A stretch of DNA of 64,000 nucleotides from DASZBX01 sp035943635 (GTDB taxonomy: Bacteria; Actinomycetota; Actinomycetes; Streptomycetales; Catenulisporaceae), in NCBI GenBank assembly GCA_035943635.1, contig DASZBX010000079.1, positions 32,967-96,966 of the forward strand, in the 5' to 3' direction. This document shows positions 1 to 7,736 of the stretch, piece after piece. The first letter of the stretch is position 1. Each line of letters opens with the position of its first letter. Made by a program: the position numbers and the translations under genes. Under the pieces are notes generated by a model, which made no database searches, was not told where the DNA came from, and saw only the letters and a list, made by a program, of their open reading frames with translations.

Positions 1-50
1 GATTCGCGAGGCATACCTACCTGTGAACACTCTGACGGAAGCAGACAGGC

Positions 51-896
51 ATGAGAATTGACCTGATGGGACCGGTCTCCGCACACATCGACGGCGTCCG
101 GATCGCACCGAGCGCCGCGAAACCGTGCCAGGTTCTCGCCCTCCTGGCCCTCAACTGCGATCGCGTGGTCTCGAAATCAACGCTCTTCTACGAACTGTGG
201 GCGGGCAGCCCGCCCTCCAGCGCCACGAACACGCTGCAGACCTACATCCACCAGCTGCGCCGCCTGATCGACCGGGCGCTGGGCCCGGACGCCGCCTACA
301 CCTCGCGGGATGTGCTCGCCACCGAGCGCGGCGGATACGCGCTGCGGCTGTACGGCGGCGACACCGACGTGCGCGAGTTCCAGCGCCTGGCCGCGGTCGG
401 CGGCGCGGCGTTCGAGGCGGGCGACCTGTACGACGCGAGCACGCTGCTGGGGCGGGCGCTGGCGCTGTGGCGGGGCCCGTTCCTGGCTGACATCCAGGTC
501 GGCCCGATGCTCGCCCTGGACACGCTGACCCTGGAGGACCTGCGGATCGCCGCGCTCAACCGGCGGATCGAGGCGGACCTGCACCTGGGCCGGCACCACG
601 AGGTGCTCGCCGAACTGCGCGGCCTGGCCTCGGAGAACCCGATCAACGAGAACTTCTCCGCGCACTACATGATCTCCCTGTACAAGGCCGGGCAGGCCTG
701 CATCGCCCTGCAGGAGTACCAGCGCATCCGCAACGCGCTGGCGGACGAGCTCGGCATCGAGCCCGCGCCGCGGCTGCGCCGGCTCCAGGCGGTGATCCTG
801 AGCGGCGGCGAGCCGCTGGAGGAGAGCGGTCTGGTCGGCGCGCGGGCGGGCCGATGGGCCCCGGCCCGGCCGGTCCTCGCCCCCGAGGCCGCCTAG
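51..896 (+). CDS. SARP-family transcriptional activator (DnrI/AfsR-type, 281 aa)
   Basis: Streptomyces antibiotic regulatory protein. An N-terminal OmpR-like winged-helix DNA-binding domain (about residues 1-95, with the characteristic stretch KSTLFYELWAGSPPSSATN and an LQTYIHQLRRLID helix) is followed by a bacterial transcriptional activation domain of TPR-like helices (about 100-265, ending LADELGIEPAPRLRRLQ). The length is that of short pathway-specific SARPs, without the NB-ARC and TPR extension of AfsR. Such proteins bind direct heptamer repeats and switch on secondary-metabolite clusters. No biosynthetic core enzyme lies in the window apart from the DpsC-like ketosynthase at 2.1-3.1 kb, so the target cluster is probably to the left. 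The family call is secure; the target is inferred. Confidence 0.93.
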   Translation: MRIDLMGPVSAHIDGVRIAPSAAKPCQVLALLALNCDRVVSKSTLFYELWAGSPPSSATNTLQTYIHQLRRLIDRALGPDAAYTSRDVLATERGGYALRLYGGDTDVREFQRLAAVGGAAFEAGDLYDASTLLGRALALWRGPFLADIQVGPMLALDTLTLEDLRIAALNRRIEADLHLGRHHEVLAELRGLASENPINENFSAHYMISLYKAGQACIALQEYQRIRNALADELGIEPAPRLRRLQAVILSGGEPLEESGLVGARAGRWAPARPVLAPEAA

Positions 897-1000
897 CGAG
901 TCGGCCCGTCACGTCCGTGCGGAACCCGTCCGGGCCCCAGCTCTACGCGTCACGCGGCCCGTTGAGCGCGGGCCGCACCATTCACCGCCACGGCTTCATC

Positions 1001-1046
1001 CGGCCGCCGGCGCGGACGATCTCACGGTCGTCCGCGCCGGCGGCCG
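1001..1046. terminator. Strong hairpin terminator after the SARP gene
   Basis: A perfect 19-bp inverted repeat (1001-1019 with 1028-1046) around an 8-nt loop lies about 105 bp after the SARP stop. A shorter hairpin (about 952-976) precedes it. There is no clear T-run, as is common for actinobacterial terminators. Confidence 0.6.
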
Positions 1047-1386
1047 CCGGGCCGCTCACCGGCGAACCCGCCCCCGGCCGGGACTATCGCAGGGGTCATC
1101 TACGGGAGGAATCAGGGTTCGGACGGGCAAGACAGGGGCATGCGACGCTCCACTTCGCTGTACCGTGGGGGCGTGCGATGAAACTTCTTCAGGCCAACGG
1201 CGTTCCGGGCCCGGACCCGCCCTGACCTGGTGGAATCATCAGCACGGGGTGTCTGGCCGGCGGGTCTGACACTGTCTCGGCCGGCCCCGGTTCCACCGCG
1301 TGCCCCACGACTCTCCCGTTCGGCGCCGCCTTCAATTCCATATGATTGCGCACGTTTCACAGTGCCACCGGCGACAGCTGCCGGAC

Positions 1387-1410
1387 ATCGGCCGATCGGC
1401 CGATCGGCCA
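1387..1410. promoter_or_regulatory. Triple 8-bp palindromic repeat upstream of the response regulator
   Basis: Three consecutive copies of ATCGGCCG (the last ends in A) form overlapping dyads immediately before the start of the LuxR-type response regulator. The position suits an operator or a translational control element, possibly autoregulatory. No family consensus is recognised, so this is inference from position and symmetry. Confidence 0.35.
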
Positions 1411-1428
1411 GATTACATGGGGGTGTTT

Positions 1429-2055
1429 GTGACCAGGAGCCAGCCGGTGCGGATCTTACTGGCCGAAGACGTACACATGGTACGTGACGCCTTCGTCGCC
1501 CTGCTCGACCTGCAGCCCGACTTCGAGGTCGTGGCCAAGACCGAGCGCGGGGACACGGTCGTCCCGGCCGCACTCGACCACCGTCCCGACGTCGCCATCC
1601 TCGACGCCAACCTGCCCGGGATCGACGGGCTGGCCGCGGCCCGGCTGCTGCGTCGGCACCTGCCGCAGTGCCGGACCGTCATCATCACCGCGTCCCAGCC
1701 GAACGGGCTGCTGGCCCGGTGCCTGAACGAGGGCGTCTCAGGGCTCGTACTGAAGGTGGCGTCGGCCGAGTGTCTGACCCAGGCGGTGCGCGGGGTGGCC
1801 GCCGGCCTGCGGGTGATCGACTCGCAGATCGCGCTCAACGAGTTCGAGCACCAGACCGCCGGGCCGCTCTCGCCGCGCGAGATCGACGTCCTGCGGTACA
1901 CCTCCAAGGGCAACTCGGTGAAGGAGATCGCCGAGGTGCTCTTCCTGTCCACCGGTACCGTGCGCAACTACCTGACCTCGATCAACTCCAAGCTCAACGC
2001 CCGCACCAAGGTCGACGCGGTGCTGATCGCCCAGGACGCCGGCTGGATCGACTGA
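1429..2055 (+). CDS. LuxR/NarL-family response regulator (DesR-like)
   Basis: Two-component response regulator of about 208 aa. The receiver domain (RILLAEDVHMVRDAF near the N terminus) has a phosphoacceptor Asp in AILDANLPG (about residue 59) and a conserved Lys in LVLKVAS (about 109). It is followed by a LuxR helix-turn-helix (LSPREIDVLRYTSKGNSVKEIA through TVRNYLTSI). GTG at 1429 is preferred because GGGGGTG precedes it; ATG at 1417 is the alternative, and the longer reading frame from 1300 looks unlikely. No histidine kinase gene is adjacent, so it is an orphan regulator here. It converges tail-to-tail with the ketosynthase III gene. Confidence 0.88.
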   Translation: MTRSQPVRILLAEDVHMVRDAFVALLDLQPDFEVVAKTERGDTVVPAALDHRPDVAILDANLPGIDGLAAARLLRRHLPQCRTVIITASQPNGLLARCLNEGVSGLVLKVASAECLTQAVRGVAAGLRVIDSQIALNEFEHQTAGPLSPREIDVLRYTSKGNSVKEIAEVLFLSTGTVRNYLTSINSKLNARTKVDAVLIAQDAGWID

Positions 2056-2089
2056 CCCCGCCGGCGCCGCGGGCCACGGGCCGGGCGGG

Positions 2090-3133
2090 TCAGGACGCGG
2101 CCGGCGGCTCGACGAACTCGAGCACCGCGACCGTCCACATGAACCCGACCCCGGCCGCCCAGGTGACCAGCCGGTCGCCGGGCTTGGGCCGGCCGGACTG
2201 GACCAGGTGGTCGAGGCCGACCAGCTGGTCGCAGGTGCCCATGTGCCCGTAGTCCAGGCCCCAGTCGTACGTGGTCTTCCCCGGGTCAAGGTCGAGCAGC
2301 TTGTGGAAGCCCCACTCGACCAGCGGCCGGATCAGCGTGGCGTGCAGCGCCCACTCGGACTCGGCCAGCGTCAGGTCGGCGTCGGCCAGCGCCTGCCCGA
2401 GCACCGCCGAGAAACGCTCGCCGACCAGCTGGATGGCGTCGTCGTAGGCGTCCTCGTTGCGCTGCAGCCAGTCGTCCTTGCGCTCGGTCAGGTCGACCGC
2501 CCGGCCGTCCGAGAACGGCGCCGCGGTCCACGGTCCCGAGCCCCGGTACAGCGGCTCCAGGCTCGGCTCGGTCATGCTGGCGGTGGAGACCAGCCGGGCG
2601 AAGCCGCCGCGCTTGGAGAGCACCACGGCGCAGGCGCCGTCGCCGAACACGGTCTGGTCGTCGCTCTTCCAGCGGTCCATGTACGGCATCCGGAACGAGT
2701 CGCCGGCGGTGACCAGCGCCGCCTGCGCGGACGGCCGGGCGGCCAGGTGCGCCGCGGCCAGTTCGATCCCGGCGAACGCGCCGTTCGACCCCTGCCGCAC
2801 CTCGACCGCGCCGGTCGCGTTGACGGTGCCGGTCTCGGCCTGGATGTAGCTGGCCGGGCTGAACATGTCCCGGCCCTGGTGCGACACGTACGCGTGCAGG
2901 AGCAGGTCCACGTCGGCCGGCTCGTGCCCGGAGCGCTCCAGCGCCCGCGCTCCCGCCCGGGCGGCCATGACGACCCCCGGCTCGTCGTCCCCGGCCACCC
3001 GCACGGCCCGGATCCCGTTGGTCTCGGCCGCGGTGGCGTCGTAAAGGCCCTCGGCGACCGCCTGCTGCGCGGTCAGCTCCTGCTCCGGCAGGTAGGAAGC
3101 CACCCCGGCGAGGTAAATGTCATTCCAGCGCAC
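2090..3133 (-). CDS. DpsC-like ketoacyl-ACP synthase III family protein (347 aa)
   Basis: Thiolase-fold KAS III homologue. In place of the usual active-site Cys (motif DVSAACAGF) it has EVRQGSNGAF with Ser116, and the C-terminal motif is YGHMGTCDQL with His297 and Asp302. A Ser-His-Asp set is what is known for DpsC, the daunorubicin starter-unit ketosynthase, and related acyltransferase-like KAS III proteins; the canonical Cys-His-Asn set of FabH is absent. It probably transfers a short acyl group to an ACP, or to an O or N acceptor, rather than starting fatty acid synthesis. With the SARP gene nearby, a role in secondary metabolism is likely. The upstream neighbour is an MFS pump separated by a terminator. 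Substrate unknown. Confidence 0.85.
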   Translation of the reverse strand: MRWNDIYLAGVASYLPEQELTAQQAVAEGLYDATAAETNGIRAVRVAGDDEPGVVMAARAGARALERSGHEPADVDLLLHAYVSHQGRDMFSPASYIQAETGTVNATGAVEVRQGSNGAFAGIELAAAHLAARPSAQAALVTAGDSFRMPYMDRWKSDDQTVFGDGACAVVLSKRGGFARLVSTASMTEPSLEPLYRGSGPWTAAPFSDGRAVDLTERKDDWLQRNEDAYDDAIQLVGERFSAVLGQALADADLTLAESEWALHATLIRPLVEWGFHKLLDLDPGKTTYDWGLDYGHMGTCDQLVGLDHLVQSGRPKPGDRLVTWAAGVGFMWTVAVLEFVEPPAAS

Positions 3134-3245
3134 AACGCCTCCTGATGAGTTGCCGGGTTCTTGCCACCCGGCGACGGACTCGGATACCAGGATTGCGGGC
3201 CGCGCTCTACCCGCTCTTGAGCGCCCGGTCCGGGGCGGGCAGAAC

Positions 3246-3286
3246 GGCCGGGAGCAGCCGTCGGTGTCCGACGGCTGCTCCCGGCC
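3246..3286. terminator. Terminator between the MFS pump and the ketosynthase III gene
   Basis: A perfect 19-bp stem with a TGT loop (3246-3264 with 3268-3286) sits just after the stop codon of the MFS gene and before the ketosynthase gene on the same strand. It should separate the two transcripts. Confidence 0.75.
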
Positions 3287-3322
3287 GCACAGGGGCCGGT
3301 CGGTGGAACCGTTGCGCGGGGC

Positions 3323-4831
3323 TCAGTCGAGCACGGACCCGGCGGTCTGCCGCTGCTCCGGCGCGACGGCCGGCCCGGGCACCGGGGCCGGGCTGCTCAG
3401 GTCCAGCTTGCGGAAGCCGATCAGACCGACCAGCACGCTGAACCCGACCCAGACGAACAGCGAGGAGATGCCCTGGTGCAGGGCCTGGTTGACCGCGGTC
3501 AGCTCGCTCTCCCCGCGGGCCAGCAGGTGGTTGAGGTGGCTCTGCACCAGAGTCGCCGAGATGGCCAGGCCGAGCGCGCCGCCGACCTGGGTCGAGACGT
3601 TCAGCACGGCCGAGGTGCTGCCCGCGTCCTCCTCGGTCGCCTCCGAGGTGCCGACCGTGGGCGTGGGGATCAGGCACAGCACCAGCCCGACGCCGAGCAG
3701 CGCCGTGATCGGCAGCATGATCTTCGTGTACGAACCGCTGGAGGGGGTGTTCATCAGGAGCACCAGCATCCCGGCCAGCAGCAGGCTGCCGAGCACGTAC
3801 GGGATCTGGGCCCCGATCTTGGTGATCCCCTTCGCCAGCGGACCGGCGATGATCATCATGGCGAGCGTGGTGGGCAGGTACGCCAGACCGGTCTTGAGCG
3901 GGCTGTAGCCCAGGACCGTCTGCATGTAGATGGGCAGGAGCATGAAGCAGGGGAACATGACCCCGGCGGTGAAGAACTCACCCAGGCTTCCGGCCACCAC
4001 TCCCCGCTGCTTGAACAACCTCAGCGGCAGCAGTGGCGAGTCCACCCGGCTCTCGATGAAGACGAACGCCGGCAGCAGGATGATCGCGACGGCGAAGGAG
4101 GCCAGGGTCTCCGCGCCGGTCCAGCCGTGCCCGTTCACGCTGACGATGCCGAACACCAGGGCGCCGAGGCCCACCGTGCCGGACACGCCGCCGAGCAGGT
4201 CGACCTTGGGCCGCAGGCCCTCCGGGCGGCCGCCGCGGATCAGGACCAGCGCGCAGACCAGGAGCACCGCCGCGATCGGCAGGTTGATGTAGAACGCCAG
4301 CCGCCAGTCGACGTTGACGATCGCGCCGCCGATCAGCGTGCCCAGGCCGGCGCCGACGCCGATGACCGCGCCCCACACGCCGAACGCCTTGGTCCGCTCG
4401 GTCCGGTCCGGGAACGAGACCACCAGGATCGACAGACAGGCCGGGGAGAGCCCGGCCGCGGCGAAGCCCTGGATCGCCCGGGCGATCAGGATCTCGGTGT
4501 CGGTGTGCGAGAGCGCGGCCAGCAGCGAGCCGCCCGCGAACAGGATCAGTCCGCCGATGAACATCCGCCGGCGGCCGATGACGTCGTTGAGCCGTCCGCC
4601 GAGCAGCAGCAGGCCGCCGAACAGGACGATGTAGTTGTTGAAGACCCACTGCAGTCCGGTCTCGGACAGGCCCAGGGAACGCTGCAGTTCCGGGCCCATC
4701 ACGCTGGCGACCGTCGTGTCGAGCGCGATCATGAGCTGGCCGGCCGACACGACGCCCAGCACCCACCAGCGCCGTCCGTGCGCGACGGCCGCGGACGTCG
4801 CGCCCCCAAGGTCGAGCTGTTGTCTCGTCAT
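3323..4831 (-). CDS. MFS drug-efflux transporter, DHA2 family (14 TM)
   Basis: A 502-aa proton-driven multidrug exporter. It carries the hallmarks of the 14-helix DHA2 group: motif A-like GGRLNDVIGRRRMF between TM2 and TM3, ALDTTVASV in TM1 (motif D1), and a motif C-like GAVIGVGAGLGTLIGG. ATG at 4831 is chosen over the longer frame (4909) because GAGGGAAAG lies 4 to 8 nt before it. The gene is transcribed divergently from a TetR repressor that probably controls it. The substrate could be the product of the cluster suggested by the SARP and DpsC-like genes, which would make it a self-resistance pump; that is inference. Confidence 0.92.
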   Translation of the reverse strand: MTRQQLDLGGATSAAVAHGRRWWVLGVVSAGQLMIALDTTVASVMGPELQRSLGLSETGLQWVFNNYIVLFGGLLLLGGRLNDVIGRRRMFIGGLILFAGGSLLAALSHTDTEILIARAIQGFAAAGLSPACLSILVVSFPDRTERTKAFGVWGAVIGVGAGLGTLIGGAIVNVDWRLAFYINLPIAAVLLVCALVLIRGGRPEGLRPKVDLLGGVSGTVGLGALVFGIVSVNGHGWTGAETLASFAVAIILLPAFVFIESRVDSPLLPLRLFKQRGVVAGSLGEFFTAGVMFPCFMLLPIYMQTVLGYSPLKTGLAYLPTTLAMMIIAGPLAKGITKIGAQIPYVLGSLLLAGMLVLLMNTPSSGSYTKIMLPITALLGVGLVLCLIPTPTVGTSEATEEDAGSTSAVLNVSTQVGGALGLAISATLVQSHLNHLLARGESELTAVNQALHQGISSLFVWVGFSVLVGLIGFRKLDLSSPAPVPGPAVAPEQRQTAGSVLD

Positions 4832-5037
4832 TGCTTTCCCTCTCGATCTGACCCTTGATCGGATACGGCTCACCCGGGCCCGGTCCGCCCGGTACCGCCG
4901 GTCCGCCATTGCCCGAAGACTCTCACGGAGCGGTGCTCTCAGTCAAGACAGTGTTCTCTAATAATTCCCCCAGTCTGAAAAATGGAACTTGCTCTCCGTT
5001 CTAACACCTGATCTAATAGGCACATGAGACGAAGGGG
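4832..5037. promoter_or_regulatory. Divergent promoter region between efflux pump and TetR
   Basis: About 200 bp, AT-rich for this genome around 4950-5020, separates the divergent pump and regulator genes. Short related words (GTTCTCTAATA, GTTCTAACA, GATCTAATAG) recur and could form the TetR operator. No perfect dyad was identified by eye. Confidence 0.4.
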
Positions 5038-5745
5038 ATGACATTGGCCTCCGCACACACGCTGCGCCAGCGCATCAGGGAAGAGCTGCACGACGAGATC
5101 AAACAGCTCGCCCGCGCCCAGCTGGCGACCGAGGGCGCCGGATCGCTGTCGCTGCGCGCCATCGCCCGCGACCTGCAGATGGCGTCGTCCGCGATCTACC
5201 GCTACTTCGCCAGCCGGGACGACCTGCTCACCGCGCTGATCATCGACGGATACACGGCCATCGCCGAGACGGTCGAGCAGGCGGACCGCTCCGTGCGCCA
5301 GGACGACTACCTGGGCCGCTGGGTCGCCGTCTGCCGGGCGCTGCGCGCCTGGGCCCTGGCCCACCCGCACGAATACTCGCTGGTCTACGGCTCGCCGGTG
5401 CCCGGCTACCAGGCGCCGGGCGGCACGGTCGCGCCGGCCACCCGGGACAAGATCACCTACGGGCGGATCGTCAGCGACGCGTACCGGGCGGGCGTGCTGC
5501 GTCCGCCGGAGGGGCCGCCGACCTCCGTCGCCTCCTTCGCCGCGGACGCCGAACGGCTGCGCGCGGTGGTCATGCCGCAGGTGCCGGACAGCGTGGTGAT
5601 CGCCGCGCTGACCACCTGGTCCGGCATGTTCGGCATGCTCAACCTCGAGCTGTTCGGCCACTTCAACTATGTGATCGACGACCGCGACACGCTCTTCGAC
5701 CACGGCATGACGAGTCTCGGCCGGATGCTCGGCCTGGCCGGCTGA
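5038..5745 (+). CDS. TetR/AcrR-family transcriptional repressor (235 aa)
   Basis: N-terminal TetR helix-turn-helix (about residues 10-60: IKQLARAQLATEGAGSLSLR, then ARDLQMASSAIYRYFASRDDLLTALI), followed by an all-helical ligand domain typical of the WHG/TetR C-terminal group. It is divergent from the MFS pump and is expected to repress it and itself until a ligand binds. ATG at 5038 has GAAGGGG almost touching it; TTG at 5044 would give better spacing, so the true N terminus may be two residues shorter. A five-codon mini-ORF begins just upstream (ATG near 5024) and ends in the start region. Confidence 0.9.
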   Translation: MTLASAHTLRQRIREELHDEIKQLARAQLATEGAGSLSLRAIARDLQMASSAIYRYFASRDDLLTALIIDGYTAIAETVEQADRSVRQDDYLGRWVAVCRALRAWALAHPHEYSLVYGSPVPGYQAPGGTVAPATRDKITYGRIVSDAYRAGVLRPPEGPPTSVASFAADAERLRAVVMPQVPDSVVIAALTTWSGMFGMLNLELFGHFNYVIDDRDTLFDHGMTSLGRMLGLAG

Positions 5746-5899
5746 CCACCTGAGCAACCGGCCCTTCGGCCCGCCGCGCACCGGCCTGCCGCCAACCGGT
5801 CCACAGCGCACTCAAACCCCTGCGCCCGGCCCGGCACGCTCCGGCGCGCCCGGGGCCGCCCGACCATGCCCGCCCAGCCCCAACGCGAGAGGGATCCTT

Positions 5900-6280
5900 G
5901 TGTCGACCGCCGTCACGATCGCCGCCGATTTCTGCGCCGCCATCCTGATCATGGAGTTCGTCCTGCACGGCATCGCGATGCTGACCGGGATGGACGGCGC
6001 CGTCAAACCGCTGACCGACCACCTCGGGTTCCCGCCCGGCCGCCCGCTCGGCATCGCGATCGGGCTGCTGGACGCCGCCGCGACCGCCGCCCTGATCATC
6101 GGCTTCGGCAGCCACGGCGCCGGAGCGGCCGGGGCCGCATACGCAGTGCTCTACTTCGGCGTGATGATGGCCCTGCGCTTCCGCCGCAAGCTCGGCACCC
6201 TGCTGCAGCCCCCGGACTTCCCGCTGTTCCTCACGCTGGGCGTGATCCTGCTGGTGATCCGGCTCGCCCAGATGGCCTGA
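5900..6280 (+). CDS. DoxX-like small membrane protein (126 aa)
   Basis: Four predicted transmembrane helices (VTIAADFCAAILIMEFVL; GIAIGLLDAAATAALIIGF; AAGAAYAVLYFGVMMAL; LFLTLGVILLVIRLAQ) and the overall layout of the DoxX/DoxX-like family. The GTG start at 5900 follows GAGAGGGATCCTT. Family members are poorly defined membrane proteins, sometimes linked to redox or thiol homeostasis. It lies between TetR and an alpha/beta hydrolase on the same strand and may be co-transcribed with the latter (about 86 bp gap). Function not established. Confidence 0.7.
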   Translation: MSTAVTIAADFCAAILIMEFVLHGIAMLTGMDGAVKPLTDHLGFPPGRPLGIAIGLLDAAATAALIIGFGSHGAGAAGAAYAVLYFGVMMALRFRRKLGTLLQPPDFPLFLTLGVILLVIRLAQMA

Positions 6281-6366
6281 ATCTTCCAGCCGGCCAAGCA
6301 GATCGCGGACCCGGGTCCGACTCCGGGCTCAACGGCCGCTCAAGAGCCCGGGACCAGGCTTGGACC

Positions 6367-7311
6367 ATGCTGAACAGATCAGATCACGCAGGGATCGCCG
6401 CCCAGCAGCCCACCTATGAGGGCATCGCGCAGAACGGCGACATACGCATCGCTTTTCAGAGATTCGGGCCGGCCGGGGGCAAGCCGCTGCTGCTGCTCAA
6501 CGGCGTCGGCATGCAGATGATCATGTGGCGCGAGGAGTTCTGCGCGGCCCTGGTCGACCGCGGGTTCACCGTGGTCCGGTTCGACCAGCGCGACGTCGGC
6601 GAGTCGACCCACCTGCACGCCGCGGGCCGCCCGTCCATCCTCCGGATGCTGCTGCGCCCGTCCACGGCGCCGTACACGCTCCGGGACATGGCCGCAGACG
6701 CGGCGAGCGTGCTGGACGCGCTCGACTGGCCGCAGGCGCACATCGTCGGCATCTCGATGGGCGGGATGGTCGCCCAGGAACTGGCGATCCACCACCGGGA
6801 CCGCGTGCAGTCGCTCACCTCCATCGCGGCCACCGCCTCGCCGCGGATCGGCCGGATCTCGGTCAAGACGGCCCGCCGGCTCAACAAGCTGCAGGACCGC
6901 AAGCTCGCGACCGGCGAGGACGCCGGTCAGCTGATGGTCGACCTGTTCGCGCTGATGGGCTCGCCAGACCTGGACATGGACGAGCAGTGGCTGCGCGCGG
7001 CCGGAGCCCGGGCCTTCGGCCGGGCGTACGACGTCCCCGGCCGGCTGCGCCAGGAGGCCGCGCTGATGGCCGGCAAGGACCGGCGCGCGGCGCTCGGCGC
7101 GCTCGACCTGCCGACCCTGGTGGTGCACGGGGACGTCGACCCGATCTGGGCGCTCGCCGCGGGTGAGGCGACCGCGGCCGCGATCCCGGGCTCCCAGCTG
7201 ATCACCGTGCCCCGGCTCGGGCACGGGCTGCTGCCCGAATCCGTGTGGCCCACGGTCCTGGACGGGATCGACCGGCTCGCCACGAGGGCGCAGACCGGCG
7301 CGCGGGAGTGA
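6367..7311 (+). CDS. Alpha/beta hydrolase (RdmC-like esterase, 314 aa)
   Basis: Alpha/beta-hydrolase fold with nucleophile elbow GISMGG (Ser130), acid Asp258 in VHGDVDPIW and base His286 in RLGHG; the oxyanion region is LLLNGVGM. The ordering and spacing resemble anthracycline methylesterases such as RdmC and related hydrolases, but many generic esterases share this pattern. ATG at 6367 is the first start that gives a normal N terminus; the open frame runs back to 5866 through the DoxX-like gene in another phase. Substrate unknown; a role in tailoring or detoxifying a metabolite is only suggested by the neighbours. Confidence 0.85.
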   Translation: MLNRSDHAGIAAQQPTYEGIAQNGDIRIAFQRFGPAGGKPLLLLNGVGMQMIMWREEFCAALVDRGFTVVRFDQRDVGESTHLHAAGRPSILRMLLRPSTAPYTLRDMAADAASVLDALDWPQAHIVGISMGGMVAQELAIHHRDRVQSLTSIAATASPRIGRISVKTARRLNKLQDRKLATGEDAGQLMVDLFALMGSPDLDMDEQWLRAAGARAFGRAYDVPGRLRQEAALMAGKDRRAALGALDLPTLVVHGDVDPIWALAAGEATAAAIPGSQLITVPRLGHGLLPESVWPTVLDGIDRLATRAQTGARE

Positions 7312-7317
7312 GCTGAC

Positions 7318-7345
7318 GGCCGGCCGGGCCCGCGACCGGCCGGCC
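7318..7345. terminator. Hairpin after the alpha/beta hydrolase
   Basis: A 10-bp perfect stem (GGCCGGCCGG with CCGGCCGGCC) with an 8-nt loop starts 7 bp after the hydrolase stop codon. Confidence 0.55.
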
Positions 7346-7492
7346 CCGGCGCGTCGTGCTCACATTGACTACGTGTCAGTTCACTGCAAGGCCCCGCCGG
7401 AGCCGGACGTCTGGGAAGCCATGGATTCGGCTGGCCATGGCACGATGACACATGGTCGGCGATTTCCAGCGTGTCGTGGGAATTGCCAGACG

Positions 7493-7700
7493 ATGATAGT
7501 TGCTGTGCTGATCCGTTTCGCCTATCTCGCCGTGACCAACGCATTCGCCGCACTGCGCCTACTCCCCCGCAGCAACCGGGACGACTCCGACATCGATCCC
7601 GCGCCCCAACGATCCTCCACGCCCTGGGCGTCCTTCCTGCGCGGCCAAGCCGAGGCGATCGTGGCCGGCGACTTCTTCGAGACAGTCACCATGACCGGGC
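7493..7700 (+). pseudogene. Internally deleted transposase remnant (integrase-core type)
   Basis: About 69 codons survive. The beginning (IRFAYLAVTNAFAALRLLP) matches the N terminus of a common actinobacterial rve-type transposase, and it joins directly to a piece from the middle of the same protein (TPWASFLRGQAEAIVAGDFF), just before the catalytic-domain start. The intervening helix-turn-helix region and all of the catalytic core are missing. It is a decayed IS fragment abutting the 3' end of the lectin gene. Confidence 0.6.
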
Positions 7701-7736
7701 AGCCGATGTGCGAGAGGAGTTCTCTGGCGAGTTCGG

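Noticed and set aside
3476..4858. Long plus-strand open frame of 460 codons opposite the MFS gene
   Set aside because: Shadow of the high-GC third codon positions: low-complexity Gln/Arg/Asp-rich translation, no ribosome-binding site, and the opposite strand encodes a clear transporter.
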